A stretch of DNA of 44,153 bases, from contig DIWB01000034.1 of the NCBI GenBank assembly GCA_002428385.1, positions 37,570 to 81,722 of the forward strand, in the 5' to 3' direction. Positions 9,074-16,172 of the stretch are shown here, in pieces. This DNA is from Bacteroidales bacterium UBA6117 (lineage in GTDB: Bacteria > Bacteroidota > Bacteroidia > Bacteroidales > VadinHA17). The notes beneath the pieces were generated by a model. The model did not search any database and was not told where the DNA came from. It worked only from the letters and a program-made list of their open reading frames with translations. The position numbers and the translations under genes are program-made. Within the stretch, counting starts at the first letter, position 1. Each line of letters starts with the position of its first letter.

Positions 9074-10027
9074 TCAGTTCAGATCGTTCAGGATAAGTGC
9101 GGCTGAGCCAAGGACTGCGCCATTGGATTCGGGAATTCCTGAAGGAAGTATTTTGACAGTATTCTTGAACAGTATGTAGTTGTTCTTTTTGAGGTATTCC
9201 CTTACCGGTTTGAAAAGAAGTTCGCCGGCGTTGGCAAGTCCTCCGAAAAGGAATATTGCTTCGGGACTGGTATAGACTATTGAATTGATAATACCAAGTC
9301 CAAGTTTTTCTGCAGTGTACTCCATGGCTTTGAGTGCAATGGGGTCGCCTTTTGCAGCTGCTTCAGCAATAGCCTTCGATGTAAGTTTTGCGGGTGGTAT
9401 GTCTCTCAGCGGACTGTCAGCTCTCATTTCGCTGATCATCAGTGATACTGTTTTTACAAGTCCGGTTGCCGAAGCATAGGCTTCGAGGCAGCCTTTACGG
9501 CCGCAACCGCATTCCCTTCCTCCGGGAACGACGCAAAGGTGGCCAACCTCACCGGCGAAACCGGTATGTCCGTAAACCAGTTTGCCATCGACCACGATAC
9601 CGCTTCCAAGGCCGGTACCCAGGGTGAGAATGATGAAATCCTTCATGCCCTTGGCTCCGCCGAAAACCATTTCGCCCATAGCGGCGGCATTGGCGTCATT
9701 TGTGACAGCCACCTGAACGTTGAGTTCCTTTTTTACAAGGTCGCCCAGCGGGACAATGCCTTTCCATGCCAGGTTGGGAGCATGCTCAATGGTTCCCCTG
9801 TGGTAGTTTGCATCCGGGGCGCCTATTCCAATGCCAACCAGTTCAAGGTCCTTCTTACCGGCCAGAAGTTTCTTTACTCCGGCGCCAAGAGCTTTGACAA
9901 AATCCTTGATCTCAGGGTAATCGGTCGTCTTAAGATGACCTTCAGAAAGTACCTTTCCTTCTGTGTCAACAATGCCGAACACGGTGTTGGTTCCACCGAT
10001 ATCAACACCTGCTACTACTTTTTCCAT
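9074..10027 (-). CDS. ROK family sugar kinase (glucokinase-like), second copy
   Basis: A 317-aa ROK kinase with DIGGTNT at residues 9-15, VTNDANAAAMGE, GEVGHLCV and a zinc cluster ECGCGRKGCLE. It shares the gene order of motifs and long identical stretches (for example VITLGTGLGSG versus ILTLGTGLGSG) with the kinase at 6316-7287, pointing to an old duplication within the cluster. It is the first gene of the operon ROK, CBM9-like, SIS, ROK, membrane protein. No HTH domain. Probable substrate glucose or an amino sugar. Confidence 0.88.
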   Translation of the reverse strand: MEKVVAGVDIGGTNTVFGIVDTEGKVLSEGHLKTTDYPEIKDFVKALGAGVKKLLAGKKDLELVGIGIGAPDANYHRGTIEHAPNLAWKGIVPLGDLVKKELNVQVAVTNDANAAAMGEMVFGGAKGMKDFIILTLGTGLGSGIVVDGKLVYGHTGFAGEVGHLCVVPGGRECGCGRKGCLEAYASATGLVKTVSLMISEMRADSPLRDIPPAKLTSKAIAEAAAKGDPIALKAMEYTAEKLGLGIINSIVYTSPEAIFLFGGLANAGELLFKPVREYLKKNNYILFKNTVKILPSGIPESNGAVLGSAALILNDLN

Positions 10028-10102
10028 ATTTGTAACATTTTAATTATTAATATATTATATAAAATTCGCCATGATTGGCATGGGCTTGTTTCCCGTTTGT
10101 GA

Positions 10103-10158
10103 AACCCACATGTATCAAATACACAAAAACGGATATATAATTTTCAATCATGTGGGTT
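10103..10158. repeat. Inverted repeat upstream of the sugar operon
   Basis: Perfect 10-bp arms AACCCACATG (10103-10112) and CATGTGGGTT (10149-10158) are separated by 36 AT-rich bases, 76-131 bases upstream of the first ROK start. It may be a split operator, a leader hairpin, or the terminator region of the upstream lipoprotein gene. No run of T follows on either strand. Confidence 0.5.
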
Positions 10159-10223
10159 CCATTCGACCTTTAAAATATAAATTATTTTCGGATGAAATAT
10201 ATTGGTTTTAAATCACATTTCGA

Positions 10224-12032
10224 TCATCGGCTTGTACCAGTTTTTCTGATCTGCAATTCATACTGTTTAAAATTGACAGGGGTGAGTTTCCAGGGATTAA
10301 CCACCTCCCAGTTCTCCTTGATCTCAATCAGTCCGGGGTAATATGAGACAGGCTCCGGCTGACGGTGAAAATCGAAGTCGCCGGTAGTCCATTCCCTGTT
10401 GCCGTCGAGATCAAATATCGCACGGACCTTGTACTTTCCCTGGCTAAGAAGCGGGAACTCAAGCCTGGCTGTGTCGGTAAGATATTCCTGCCGCACCAGT
10501 TCTTCCCGTTCACTGAGCAGCTGAATAATTTTCCCTCCGTAATGACCTTTTACATCGAGTATCAGTTTCCCGTATGATTCGGGTCCAGGTACCAGGAACC
10601 TGATGCCCGTCGAATCGGAGTAATCGCCATAGATGCTTGTAAAGGCCGCCGAATCGCTTATAAAGAGATAACTGTTTCCGGATTTCAGTTCAGCGTTCAT
10701 GTAGTAACGGCTGAATGTTGTGCTGTCGCCGGTGAAGGTTACGGGTATCCTTGTTTTCTGGTCTTTCACGACCTCATACAGGAATACTGCTGAAGTATCA
10801 GGAGGTTTCATCGGCGAAGGAGCCGTAAAGGCGATCCTGCGGGCAGGCCTTACCTGGCCAGACAAACCATGGGATATCTTGTAGGGCGTTCTTTTAATTG
10901 CCGGACCCCTCGTCGGTCGCTTAACGGCAGCCACAAACCTCATCTGGAGAGTGTCATCCTTAAGGGAAGTGATGCCCAGCGAGTCGGTGAACGGGTAGCT
11001 TATGATTGGTTCGAGGATCGGCCTGTTATAAAGAGCTGAATCAGTAAGCCATACTGTTATGGAATCCCTTTTCCGGCTATGTTCTGTCAACCATGCTTTA
11101 TCGTCTGCCCCGGGTATTGAAAATCTGAAACCGAGAGAATCGGGGGGCTTTGAAAGGACGAACGAGAGCTGGTAAGCCTGTTTACGTGATGAAGAGGCGA
11201 GATAATGCAGTTTCTTTTCAGCCTGGAACAGGATAAGCGGAAATTCGCCTGTAACCGGAGGCTTTTCAGGAACCTTTCCGGCAGCCGGAGGGGTAGCGAC
11301 TGTGGCAATGGAATCCTTCGCCACAGGAAGGAAATTTCTCTCCGGAGTCATCTGAACCGGTTCGCTGTAAAAAGCAAAACTTTCCTCCCTGAGGTTGTAG
11401 TTTTTGCTGTTGTCGGCATCCACAAGAGCATAGAGCCGGTACGAACCAGACCTGACGTTATCGATACGGAATTCGCCGTTAAGGGCAGCGCGGGTGATAT
11501 AGTCGGGAATATCTTTGAAAACGGCAGAATCTTCGGGCTGGCTGTAAAGAAGCACAAGGGTGTTTTCGGGCGGATCGAGATTAAGGCCGGTATACACATT
11601 TCCGGTAAGCGACAATGAGTCGATCACCGGACCAGTCGAGAAAACGAACTGGTAGTTGTTTATGGCATTCCCCTCGTTGAGGTCCCTGATTGCATCCTGG
11701 AAATAGAACGTATAAGTGGTGCTGTCCCTCAGTTCGTCCTCATATCTTATCCTGATGCTTTTGCCGCGGGTTGTTATTTCGGGCCGTTTGGTCATCGGAG
11801 GCGACACCATGAATTTTTCCGTGATCTGTTCCAGGACCACATATTCGTTGAAAGTGACTATTATCTCCTTACCCCTGAAGCTGGTAGAACCATTCTCAGG
11901 AAGACTTTTGACTATCACCGGAATATCCCTGTCCCTGGGCCCGCCTGAAGGAGAGCTTATCTTTGCACAGCCGAATGCCAGTAAACTGAACAGGATAAGG
12001 AAGGAAAGGTATCGGTTCGTGTTATGGATCAT
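10224..12032 (-). CDS. Ig-like domain lipoprotein
   Basis: About 602 aa when started at the ATG at 12030-12032, which gives a clean lipoprotein signal (MIHNTNRYLSFLILF, lipobox AFGC); a frame start at 12077 would add 15 residues before the signal. After the Cys comes KISSPSGGPRDRDIPV and an SbsA/Ig_5-like domain (LPENGST, EIIVTFNEYV, YEDELRDSTTYTF), which is the usual N-terminus of this Bacteroidota family. The rest holds repeated beta-strand modules including LDGNREWTTGDFDFHRQPEPV. Predicted outer-membrane lipoprotein; its role is not known. Divergent from lgt. Confidence 0.8.
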   Translation of the reverse strand: MIHNTNRYLSFLILFSLLAFGCAKISSPSGGPRDRDIPVIVKSLPENGSTSFRGKEIIVTFNEYVVLEQITEKFMVSPPMTKRPEITTRGKSIRIRYEDELRDSTTYTFYFQDAIRDLNEGNAINNYQFVFSTGPVIDSLSLTGNVYTGLNLDPPENTLVLLYSQPEDSAVFKDIPDYITRAALNGEFRIDNVRSGSYRLYALVDADNSKNYNLREESFAFYSEPVQMTPERNFLPVAKDSIATVATPPAAGKVPEKPPVTGEFPLILFQAEKKLHYLASSSRKQAYQLSFVLSKPPDSLGFRFSIPGADDKAWLTEHSRKRDSITVWLTDSALYNRPILEPIISYPFTDSLGITSLKDDTLQMRFVAAVKRPTRGPAIKRTPYKISHGLSGQVRPARRIAFTAPSPMKPPDTSAVFLYEVVKDQKTRIPVTFTGDSTTFSRYYMNAELKSGNSYLFISDSAAFTSIYGDYSDSTGIRFLVPGPESYGKLILDVKGHYGGKIIQLLSEREELVRQEYLTDTARLEFPLLSQGKYKVRAIFDLDGNREWTTGDFDFHRQPEPVSYYPGLIEIKENWEVVNPWKLTPVNFKQYELQIRKTGTSR

Positions 12033-12147
12033 ATAATATTCGGCCATTTCGTTTACAAACTTACATTTTTTAAGCATACCTTATATCACCACCTGCCTGC
12101 AGTGCAACGATATTGGAAAAACATGAAGCCACTTTGCCAAATATGAC

Positions 12148-12155
12148 TAAATTTG
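12148..12155 (+). promoter_or_regulatory. -7 box upstream of lgt
   Basis: TAAATTTG matches TAnnTTTG exactly and lies 21 bases before the lgt ATG, so the leader would be about 15 bases. No good -33 box is found at the usual distance. Confidence 0.4.
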
Positions 12156-12176
12156 CTGATCATAACAATTCCAATT

Positions 12177-12983
12177 ATGCATTTACTTGTCATTCCCTGG
12201 GATGTCAATCCCGAGATATTCCGGATAGGATCGTTTGCCATCAGATGGTACGGGTTGTTGTTTGCCTCCTCATTTCTTTTCGGTTACATTATCCTGGACA
12301 AGATTTTCAGGAATGAAAATCTTTCACAGGCCACTCTCGACCGTCTGACTGTTTACGTGGCCCTGGGGGTTATCATCGGTGCCCGTCTCGGGCATTGTCT
12401 CTTTTATGAACCGGCCTATTACCTCAGCCATCCCGGCGAGATCCTCAAGATCTGGCATGGAGGACTGGCAAGTCACGGAGCAGCGATCGGTATCCTCATC
12501 TCCCTTTGGCTTTTCGTGAGAAAGGAGAAAAAGGACTATACATGGATAATCGACCGGGTTGCAATTGTTGTTGCCCTTTCAGGTTTCTTCATAAGGATGG
12601 GCAACCTTATGAATTCAGAGATTTACGGAGTTGAAACCACCATGCCCTGGGGCTTTGTGTTTCTGAGGAACGGAGAGACTGCGCCGAAGCATCCTACACA
12701 AATATACGAGGGGCTGGCATACCTGTTCATTTTCTTCCTGCTGATGAGGATCTACTGGAAAAACAAGGGACAACACATTCAGGGCGTTCTTATAAGCCTG
12801 ACACTTATCCTTATCTTCTCAGCAAGATTCTTCATTGAATTCCTTAAGGAGGATCAGGTCGATTTCGAATCGGGAATGACGCTGAACATGGGTCAGTGGC
12901 TGAGTATCCCCTTCGTTCTGGCCGGATTTGTGTGGCTTTACATCAGCCTGAAGCAAAAGAAGAGGCTGGTGATAAAGAGGTAA
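12177..12983 (+). CDS. lgt: Prolipoprotein diacylglyceryl transferase
   Basis: Lgt transfers diacylglycerol from phosphatidylglycerol to the lipobox cysteine of prolipoproteins in the inner membrane. The start ATG at 12177 (MHLLVIPWDV) is preferred to a TTG at 12153. The 268-aa protein has multiple membrane segments; the motifs WYGLLFA, GARLGHCLFYEP, HGGLASHGAAIG (catalytic His region), RMGNLMNSEIYG (family signature) and KHPTQIYEG are all present. It serves the many lipoproteins encoded nearby. Confidence 0.95.
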   Translation: MHLLVIPWDVNPEIFRIGSFAIRWYGLLFASSFLFGYIILDKIFRNENLSQATLDRLTVYVALGVIIGARLGHCLFYEPAYYLSHPGEILKIWHGGLASHGAAIGILISLWLFVRKEKKDYTWIIDRVAIVVALSGFFIRMGNLMNSEIYGVETTMPWGFVFLRNGETAPKHPTQIYEGLAYLFIFFLLMRIYWKNKGQHIQGVLISLTLILIFSARFFIEFLKEDQVDFESGMTLNMGQWLSIPFVLAGFVWLYISLKQKKRLVIKR

Positions 12984-13000
12984 TTCTGCTAAGGGAATAA

Positions 13001-13087
13001 GATCCCTTCGTCCCGCTGAGGCGGGACTCGGGATGACAGTGCCCGAAGGGTTTAATTCGTCGCTGAAGCGGGACCCGGGATGACGGT
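13001..13087. repeat. Intergenic palindromic repeat, GCGGGA-CGGGATGAC family
   Basis: Two degenerate copies with a 49-base period (from 13009 and 13058) each end in CGGGATGAC. The first contains a 7-bp hairpin GTCCCGC/GCGGGAC with a TGAG loop, enclosed by CCCTTCG (13004) and CGAAGGG (13044). Related copies occur at 33236-33306 and near 18094. It lies between the ends of lgt and the convergent TetR gene, where it could act as a transcription end or mRNA stabiliser. Confidence 0.6.
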
Positions 13088-13113
13088 AGTCATTGGGAAA
13101 GGTCTGGCAGGGC

Positions 13114-13695
13114 TTATTTCATCAGTATCCCGTTGAAGAGGACGTCGAGGATGGCGTTCAGTCTTTCCTCAAGGTTAATTTCACGCTTTTTCCAGAAAAG
13201 GGGAACTTCAAGTCCCTTGAGTGTCGTCTGAACCGCGAGCGCTGTATATTCGCTGTTTTTTACATTAAACACCTTTTTTCTGGCGCCGTCGTACAGAATA
13301 AGCCTGAGTATGGCCAGTTCCTCACGGTCATATTTTTCACGCACCTGTTCGATGAATTCGAAGTGATCGAGATGCGTATCGAAGATGGCATTATAATAGT
13401 TGGAAAGTTTTTCGAATGATTTCATCCTTACAAAGACGTAGTTCCTCATCTTGCCAACCGGCGAATCGACCGATTTAATAGCCTTAGTGAGCTCATTTCT
13501 AAGGACATTGGCCTCATAAAGCACAACAGCCTCAAAGATATCCTCCTTGCCCTTGAAATAGTAATATACAGAGCTTTTGCCCATTTTCAGGGCCTTCGAT
13601 ATCTCCTCCATGGTAGTTTTCCTGAAACCGTAACGGCTGAAAACCTGTCCGGAGGTAATTATTATTTTCTTTCTATATTCCTCTTTATTAACCAT
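13114..13695 (-). CDS. TetR/AcrR family transcriptional regulator
   Basis: A 193-aa regulator with an N-terminal TetR helix-turn-helix: FSRYGFRKTTMEEISKALKM then GKSSVYYYFKGKEDIFEAV at about residues 18-55. The C-terminal ligand-binding part (helical, with VRMKSFEKLSNYYNAIFD) is not assignable to a known ligand class. The gene is a single unit, convergent with lgt, with its own well-formed promoter at 13733-13763; no neighbouring target gene is evident. Confidence 0.88.
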   Translation of the reverse strand: MVNKEEYRKKIIITSGQVFSRYGFRKTTMEEISKALKMGKSSVYYYFKGKEDIFEAVVLYEANVLRNELTKAIKSVDSPVGKMRNYVFVRMKSFEKLSNYYNAIFDTHLDHFEFIEQVREKYDREELAILRLILYDGARKKVFNVKNSEYTALAVQTTLKGLEVPLFWKKREINLEERLNAILDVLFNGILMK

Positions 13696-13732
13696 ATGAC
13701 TGTTGTTGTCAAAGAATAACCGGGAACCAATG

Positions 13733-13763
13733 CAAATTTAGAATATAATTATTTCTTATCAAA
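13733..13763 (-). promoter_or_regulatory. Bacteroidota-type promoter of the TetR gene
   Basis: On the minus strand TTTG (13763-13760) and TAAATTTG (13740-13733) are separated by 19 bases, matching the -33/-7 consensus. Transcription would begin about 30 bases before the ATG. Confidence 0.65.
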
Positions 13764-13806
13764 ATCTTCGAAGGTTCCGTTCGATAATTCGAAAAAAAGG
13801 ATATCA

Positions 13807-14142
13807 GGGGCTAAAGCCCCACAGGGACGGAGAAGATCTGAACCGTCGGCTGAAGCCGACGGCAACAATAAGAGTTCCCACGATAGTGCGGACTGCAGCT
13901 GAAGCCGACGGCAACAACAGGAGCCGCCACGATAGCGCGAACTTAAACTGAAGCCGACGGCAACACCCAGAGTGGCCAGGGTACTGACTGCCACTGAAGC
14001 CGACGGCAACAATAAGAGTGGTACTTGTTTGAATATATTGCCTGTTATCCCGAAAGTTCACTGGAATACGTTCTTCTGTTACCGTCAGCTTCAGCTGACG
14101 GCTACGGGCACCTTCCGCTCCGATCAGGGGACTTTAGTCCCC
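13807..14142. repeat. Composite palindromic element, copy 1
   Basis: A gene-free 336-base unit. Left end: palindrome GGGGCT-AA-AGCCCC (13807-13820), 22-nt spacer, hairpin CCGTCGGCT-GA-AGCCGACGG (13843-13862). Right end: hairpin CCGTCAGCT-TC-AGCTGACGG (14082-14101), 25-nt spacer, palindrome GGGGACTTTAGTCCCC (14127-14142). The same architecture in the opposite orientation is at 38710-38973; its 25-nt spacer is nearly identical to the reverse complement of this one (shared GGAAGGTGCCCGTA). No transposase frame is inside. Frames across it on the minus strand are low-complexity and not believed. Confidence 0.7.
13850..14018. repeat. Tandem repeat inside composite element 1
   Basis: Four units start at 13850, 13899, 13948 and 13994 (periods 49, 49, 46). 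Each begins with the invariant CTGAAGCCGACGGCAACA, the right half of the left inner hairpin, followed by a more variable stretch (often AATAAGAG, then ACGATAG-GCG). The conserved part is shorter than the unit, but variable parts of units 1 and 2 are related, so these are diverged tandem duplications, not spacers. Confidence 0.7.
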
Positions 14143-14214
14143 ATCCAGGCTAAAGCATAAAAATAGCCGATCCCCCAAATTTAAAATAAGCCCTCACGAA
14201 GATCAATCAGGCAC

Positions 14215-14230
14215 TAATTTTGTACATTTG
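14215..14230 (+). promoter_or_regulatory. Two overlapping -7 boxes upstream of class II aldolase gene
   Basis: TAATTTTG (14215-14222) and TACATTTG (14223-14230) both match TAnnTTTG. The start codon is 68-83 bases downstream. No clear -33 box is seen for either. Confidence 0.35.
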
Positions 14231-14297
14231 AAACTCAAATTGTTCCGCAGGGGAATATGTTGCAATGAATATTGACGGAAATAACTAAATAACGGAA

Positions 14298-14900
14298 ATG
14301 CAAGGGGTAGTAAAATTCAATTGTCACTGGAATCAGTCGGGGCCTGTAATCTCCGACGAACAATATGAAATCATAAATTACTGGAGGGAAGTCCTGTATA
14401 ACATGGACCTGATCGGAGCCTATGAGAACGGTGTCGGTTTTGGAAATATCAGCATGCGGATCAGGGGAGGAAATCAGTTTATAATCACCGGTTCGGCCAC
14501 GGGAGAAATAACCGAGCTGGAGCCGGGGCACTATGTAAAGGTAAATTCATTCAATATCGACGACAACGCGGTTCAGTGTACCGGGCCGCTGAAAGCTTCG
14601 TCCGAGTCGCTTACCCATGCCGCGATCTACCTTGCCGATCCCGGAGCCAATGCGGTAATTCATGTTCACAGCATCGACCTCTGGAACGAGCTTATCTACA
14701 AGGTTCCAACAACAAATCCTTCGATGGATTACGGAACGACAGGGCTTGCCAGGGATATAAGCAGGCTTTTCACCGAATCGGACGTGATCGAAAAAAGGAT
14801 CATTGTGATGGCCGGCGACAGGTCAGGGATACTGACATTCGGGCACGACATGGATGAAGCAGTGAATATACTGATGCAATACCTCAGGAAGGAATCCTGA
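14298..14900 (+). CDS. Class II aldolase/adducin family protein
   Basis: A 200-aa cytoplasmic protein with the class II aldolase/adducin fold: GNISMRIRGGNQFIITGSATG near residues 50-75 (phosphate and substrate loop), LKASSESLTHAAIY (metal/catalytic region), and the zinc-binding HVHS motif followed by WNELI. Enzymes of this family cleave or epimerise sugar phosphates (fuculose-, rhamnulose- or ribulose-5-phosphate type), but this is a divergent short member and no sugar pathway genes adjoin it, so its substrate is unknown. It stands alone between the repeat element and a lipoprotein gene. Confidence 0.8.
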   Translation: MQGVVKFNCHWNQSGPVISDEQYEIINYWREVLYNMDLIGAYENGVGFGNISMRIRGGNQFIITGSATGEITELEPGHYVKVNSFNIDDNAVQCTGPLKASSESLTHAAIYLADPGANAVIHVHSIDLWNELIYKVPTTNPSMDYGTTGLARDISRLFTESDVIEKRIIVMAGDRSGILTFGHDMDEAVNILMQYLRKES

Positions 14901-14969
14901 CGGGGATTAACCACGAGAATTCAGGCCGGGTTATGTAACTGTCCGGAGTATTTTATCGTGAAAAAAAAC

Positions 14970-14977
14970 TAAATTTG
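14970..14977 (+). promoter_or_regulatory. -7 box upstream of the ABM-domain lipoprotein
   Basis: TAAATTTG matches TAnnTTTG exactly and ends 22 bases before the ATG at 15000. A -33 box is not clear. Confidence 0.4.
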
Positions 14978-14999
14978 TCAAACTAAATTTTTATACGAC

Positions 15000-15419
15000 A
15001 TGAATCCAAAAATCCTCATCCTCTCTCTTCTGCTTGTATCAGCAGGGTTCTCATGCAAACAGAAGGCAGCTCCCCTGGCGCCGGAAACACCACAGGCTGA
15101 AACCGTTGCACCGGCTCCCGACTATCAGAAAATGATTATCGCGAAAGCATTCATTAAACCCGGAAAGGAGGCTGACTTCATCAATGCAGCAAAAACAATA
15201 ATTGAAAGCTCGAATAAGGAAGAGGGATGCCTCGGATACATGCTGTATCAGGATCCCTATGAAAAGACAAATTTCATTTTTGTCGAGAAGTACCTTAATC
15301 AGGCAGCGATCGACTTTCATTTTGCAGCACCCTATTTCAGCGAGTTCGGTACGATTATCGCAGACTGGACAAGCAAGCCGACAGAGATCAAAATAATAGA
15401 TATCGCGGCAGAGAAGTAA
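15000..15419 (+). CDS. Antibiotic biosynthesis monooxygenase (ABM) domain lipoprotein
   Basis: A 139-aa protein with a signal peptide ending in a probable lipobox (SAGFSC, Cys 19) and a proline/alanine-rich linker to about residue 40. The rest is a single ABM-like ferredoxin-fold domain: KMIIAKAFIKPGKEADF, EEGCLGYMLYQDP, TNFIFVEKYLNQAAIDFHF. Cytoplasmic relatives such as YgiN act on quinols; export of this one suggests a periplasmic or surface role. Conserved His and Glu positions are present, but the substrate is not known. Confidence 0.78.
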   Translation: MNPKILILSLLLVSAGFSCKQKAAPLAPETPQAETVAPAPDYQKMIIAKAFIKPGKEADFINAAKTIIESSNKEEGCLGYMLYQDPYEKTNFIFVEKYLNQAAIDFHFAAPYFSEFGTIIADWTSKPTEIKIIDIAAEK

Positions 15420-15454
15420 AAAAGCCACTGATCGCACCGGCTTTGCCGGTTGTT

Positions 15455-16162
15455 ATGGTGATGGACAAAAAAGAAACAAAACTGAGTCCTTCCGACAGGA
15501 TCAACGAGATACTTGAGATAATATCCCGTGACAGAACCAGGACCAATCTTCTGAGGAAGCAGGAGCAGAGGGCTATTGCCTGGCTCGTACAGCGAATTCC
15601 TGAAAGGATCACATCAAACATGCTCAGCGGGTTTGGCCTTTTTGGCAGTTTCGTTGTGTTTGCCGGATTCATGCTAGCGGCATATTTCGACAGGACGTTC
15701 CTGCTGCTGGGGGTACTGGGGTTTCTGATAAGCTGGTTCGGGGATTCCCTTGACGGCAGGCTGGCCTATTTCCGCGACAAACCACGTAAAAACTATGGTT
15801 TTGTACTGGATATAACGCTCGACTGGATTGGAATAATACTGATCGGCTGCGGGTTCATTGTTTATTCAGAAAGCTTCTGGGAGCTTCTGGGTTATGGATT
15901 TGTGGTCATGTACGGATGGGAGATGATCATAGTTCTGATGCGTTACAAGATTACGAATCAGTATTCTATCGATTCAGGCAAGTTCAGTCCGACGGAAGCA
16001 AGGATACTGATCTCGCTCATTCTCATCCTGGAAGTCCTTCTGCCTGGTTCGATCAACTGGTCGGCACTGATAGCCGTCCTTACATTGTTTTCAATTAATG
16101 TTGCTGACACAAGCAGATTGCTCCGGACAGCAGATGCCGCCGATAAAAACGAGAAAAAGTAG
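15455..16162 (+). CDS. CDP-alcohol phosphatidyltransferase-like membrane protein
   Basis: About 235 aa from the ATG at 15455 (MVMDKKETK); a TTG at 15443 is less likely. It has about six membrane segments. The region GDSLDGRLAYFRDK followed by YGFVLDITLDW matches the family signature DG-x2-AR-x8-9-G-x3-D-x3-D, except that the usual Arg of 'AR' is Tyr here. Such enzymes join a CDP-activated lipid head group and an alcohol. Because one motif residue is changed, a shift in substrate or loss of activity is possible. The gene is 35 bases after the ABM lipoprotein in the same orientation. Confidence 0.7.
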   Translation: MVMDKKETKLSPSDRINEILEIISRDRTRTNLLRKQEQRAIAWLVQRIPERITSNMLSGFGLFGSFVVFAGFMLAAYFDRTFLLLGVLGFLISWFGDSLDGRLAYFRDKPRKNYGFVLDITLDWIGIILIGCGFIVYSESFWELLGYGFVVMYGWEMIIVLMRYKITNQYSIDSGKFSPTEARILISLILILEVLLPGSINWSALIAVLTLFSINVADTSRLLRTADAADKNEKK

Positions 16163-16172
16163 TATTCCCTGA

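Noticed and set aside
13850..14018. CRISPR-like array
   Set aside because: Heads are regularly spaced, but the 'spacers' of the first units are related to each other, only four units exist, the head is half of an adjacent hairpin, and no cas gene is near.
13749..14061. Minus-strand frames across the composite element
   Set aside because: The translations are low-complexity repeats (for example LLLPSASA several times) caused by the tandem DNA repeat; two frames overlap each other and neither has a plausible protein character.
13807..14142. Insertion sequence
   Set aside because: Ends are palindromes rather than simple terminal inverted repeats, no transposase frame is inside, and no clear target duplication is visible at the edges.
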